Assembly: GCA_009767595.1 (NCBI GenBank) | Contig: VSDK01012688.1 | Coordinates: 529,106-593,105 of the forward strand | DNA: 64,000 bases | DNA from: Symbiodinium kawagutii | Taxonomy: Eukaryota > Sar > Dinophyceae > Suessiales > Symbiodiniaceae | Reading direction: 5' to 3' | Notes under the pieces: model-generated | Told to the model about the DNA's origin: nothing | Database searches by the model: none | Seen by the model: only the letters and a program-made list of their open reading frames with translations | Shown here: positions 56,301 to 58,573 of the stretch, one piece after another | Layout of the letters: the number at the start of each line of letters is the position of its first letter | How positions within the stretch are numbered: the stretch's first letter is position 1 | Program-made: the position numbers and the translations under genes

Positions 56301-56843
56301 AACGGACAGAAGGTAACGGCGATCTTTGTCACATGTGAGATTCTAGGTCTGAAGTGTTCCTTGTTCCTCTACCACGTGCTGGGATGCAGGCAAATCCACT
56401 GATGAGATCGTCAAGGAGTTGTGTTACTTGGTGCCAGCGCGAAGTCTTGTGGAGTGTCAGACTTGTTCCACTCAGGCTGTTCCCCGGATTTTGTTACTGC
56501 CAGAGTTTCCTGCTAGCAGCAGATCTTGGCTGAGTTTCTTTGGCCAAAAGCATTGGATCGCTATAGTGGAGTGGACCTTCAAAAAGTGTCTAAAGTTGGT
56601 CAAGCCCAAGGGCCTTGCAGGTGTCTCGCTGCGATCTCCCCACCAGGCGATTGCCACTGAGGCTTGGATTATCTCTCCAAGATGCACCTCAACAGCAGCT
56701 GAGTTCCTACGGAAGGATAGCTGCACCAAATAAACCTAGGCCCTGCTGTTGCTGCTTCTGTTGTTGCTCCTGCTTCTGTTTTTCATTTGGGTGGGTGGTT
56801 GTTGTGTTTGCTCTTGTTCTTGTTGCTCTTGCTCTTCTTCTTC

Positions 56844-56887
<44 letters not shown>

Positions 56888-56997
56888 GCGCCTGGTTTTG
56901 AGCTCCTGCTCATGCTCCTTAGTCGCTGCTGCCACTGTTGCTACTGCTGGTGGTCGTTGTTGTTGCTGTTGGTGATGATCAAGAAGACGCGGTGGCT

Positions 56998-57052
<55 letters not shown>

Positions 57053-57098
57053 CCATCACCATCATCATCATCACCATCACCATCAGCATCAGCATCAG

Positions 57099-57153
<55 letters not shown>

Positions 57154-57191
57154 GTCGTCGTCATCATCATCATCATCATCATCATCACTAG

Positions 57192-57223
<32 letters not shown>

Positions 57224-58542
57224 CCATCATCATCCATGAGACTGCCTGGCCAAATACGACCAGATCTTAATGTTGGAGAGACACATTGGTTTCAAAAAAG
57301 ACAACACAAGGGAAACCGTTTCTCAATATCATTTTGTTGGTACATCCAAGTGTTCTTGTTGGTTGTCCCATCACCAAGAAAGCCATTGTCAACGGTAAAT
57401 GATGATATCCAGCTGTTGCTGTTAATTTTCATCCACTATTCTACAGCCCGACAGTCAACCCTTCCAATTAAGTGTAGTTATAAAACCCTTGCTGTCCTCC
57501 ATAGCTACCCATTCTTAAAGCAAATAAATGTATTTAACTTAAACCCTTGTTGTTGTCGCCGATCACCAGATCACCATCATGAATCATTATTGTTGCTTAT
57601 CCCATGTTATAAACCACCAAAGGAGTATAATCATTATAATTCCTTCATTAATAACGATTTTGTTGCCGATTCTCCCACTATAATCACTATAATAAGCCAC
57701 TATAACCACTATTAATCACTATAATTACTATTAATTATATTATAATCACTATAATTCTCCCCTTTTAATTCCTGAAGCACCACCGTGGACCCATGGCTCA
57801 TGACACGGCTCCCGAGGCCGCCAGACTTCGTGGAGGAGATCTTCCGCGCGCAGATCCAGAAGTTGGCAGGACCGGATCCACCGCTTTCGCCGTTCGGAAC
57901 GACGTGGGGCGCACCGGAGGTCGTGCCGTGGGGAAGGATGGCTGGTGCCTGGAGGTGGTGCCGTGGTGGTTTCATCAGGCGTTAGTTGGATGGTAATGGT
58001 TAGGTGGACAGCAACTAGTGTCATAACTCATTAAGATAGAGAATGGTGAGTCATATGATGGGAAAAAAATGGTGGTTTCTCAGTCGTCAGTTTGGGGTAC
58101 CTCCAGTTATCATGATGGTTGGTCAATTGTTAATGGCTAATGACTATGACAAGATATGGCCATGGTGATGGTTCGCGATGGTGGTTGTATTGCTGGTTGA
58201 TGATGGCTAAGCAGTGATTGATGAATGGTGAATGATGGTGAAGCAATGATGAATCAATGCTTAGCCAATGCTCTGTCCATGATGAATGATGGATAACGGT
58301 TCTTGATGACTAATGATAGGGGTTGTATTAATGTGTAATGATGGATTGCATGATGCTTAACATTGATGCTTAAACATTTGCAACGATTGTAGAATGGTTG
58401 CTTGTTGGGATGGTCATACTGATGATTGCTGTAGATGGTAGCTGTGAATGATGAATGAAAGGAGAGAAGACTCAAGTATATCATATACGAACTATATTGT
58501 GCTTAGTGATTTTAATTTCCGGATTCATGATGATTATCTCCT

Positions 58543-58573
<31 letters not shown>

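Noticed and set aside
56615-57715. 366-residue frame on the + strand
   Set aside because: It is mostly poly-Ser/Val from TTG and ATC arrays, with no domain and no homologous exon.
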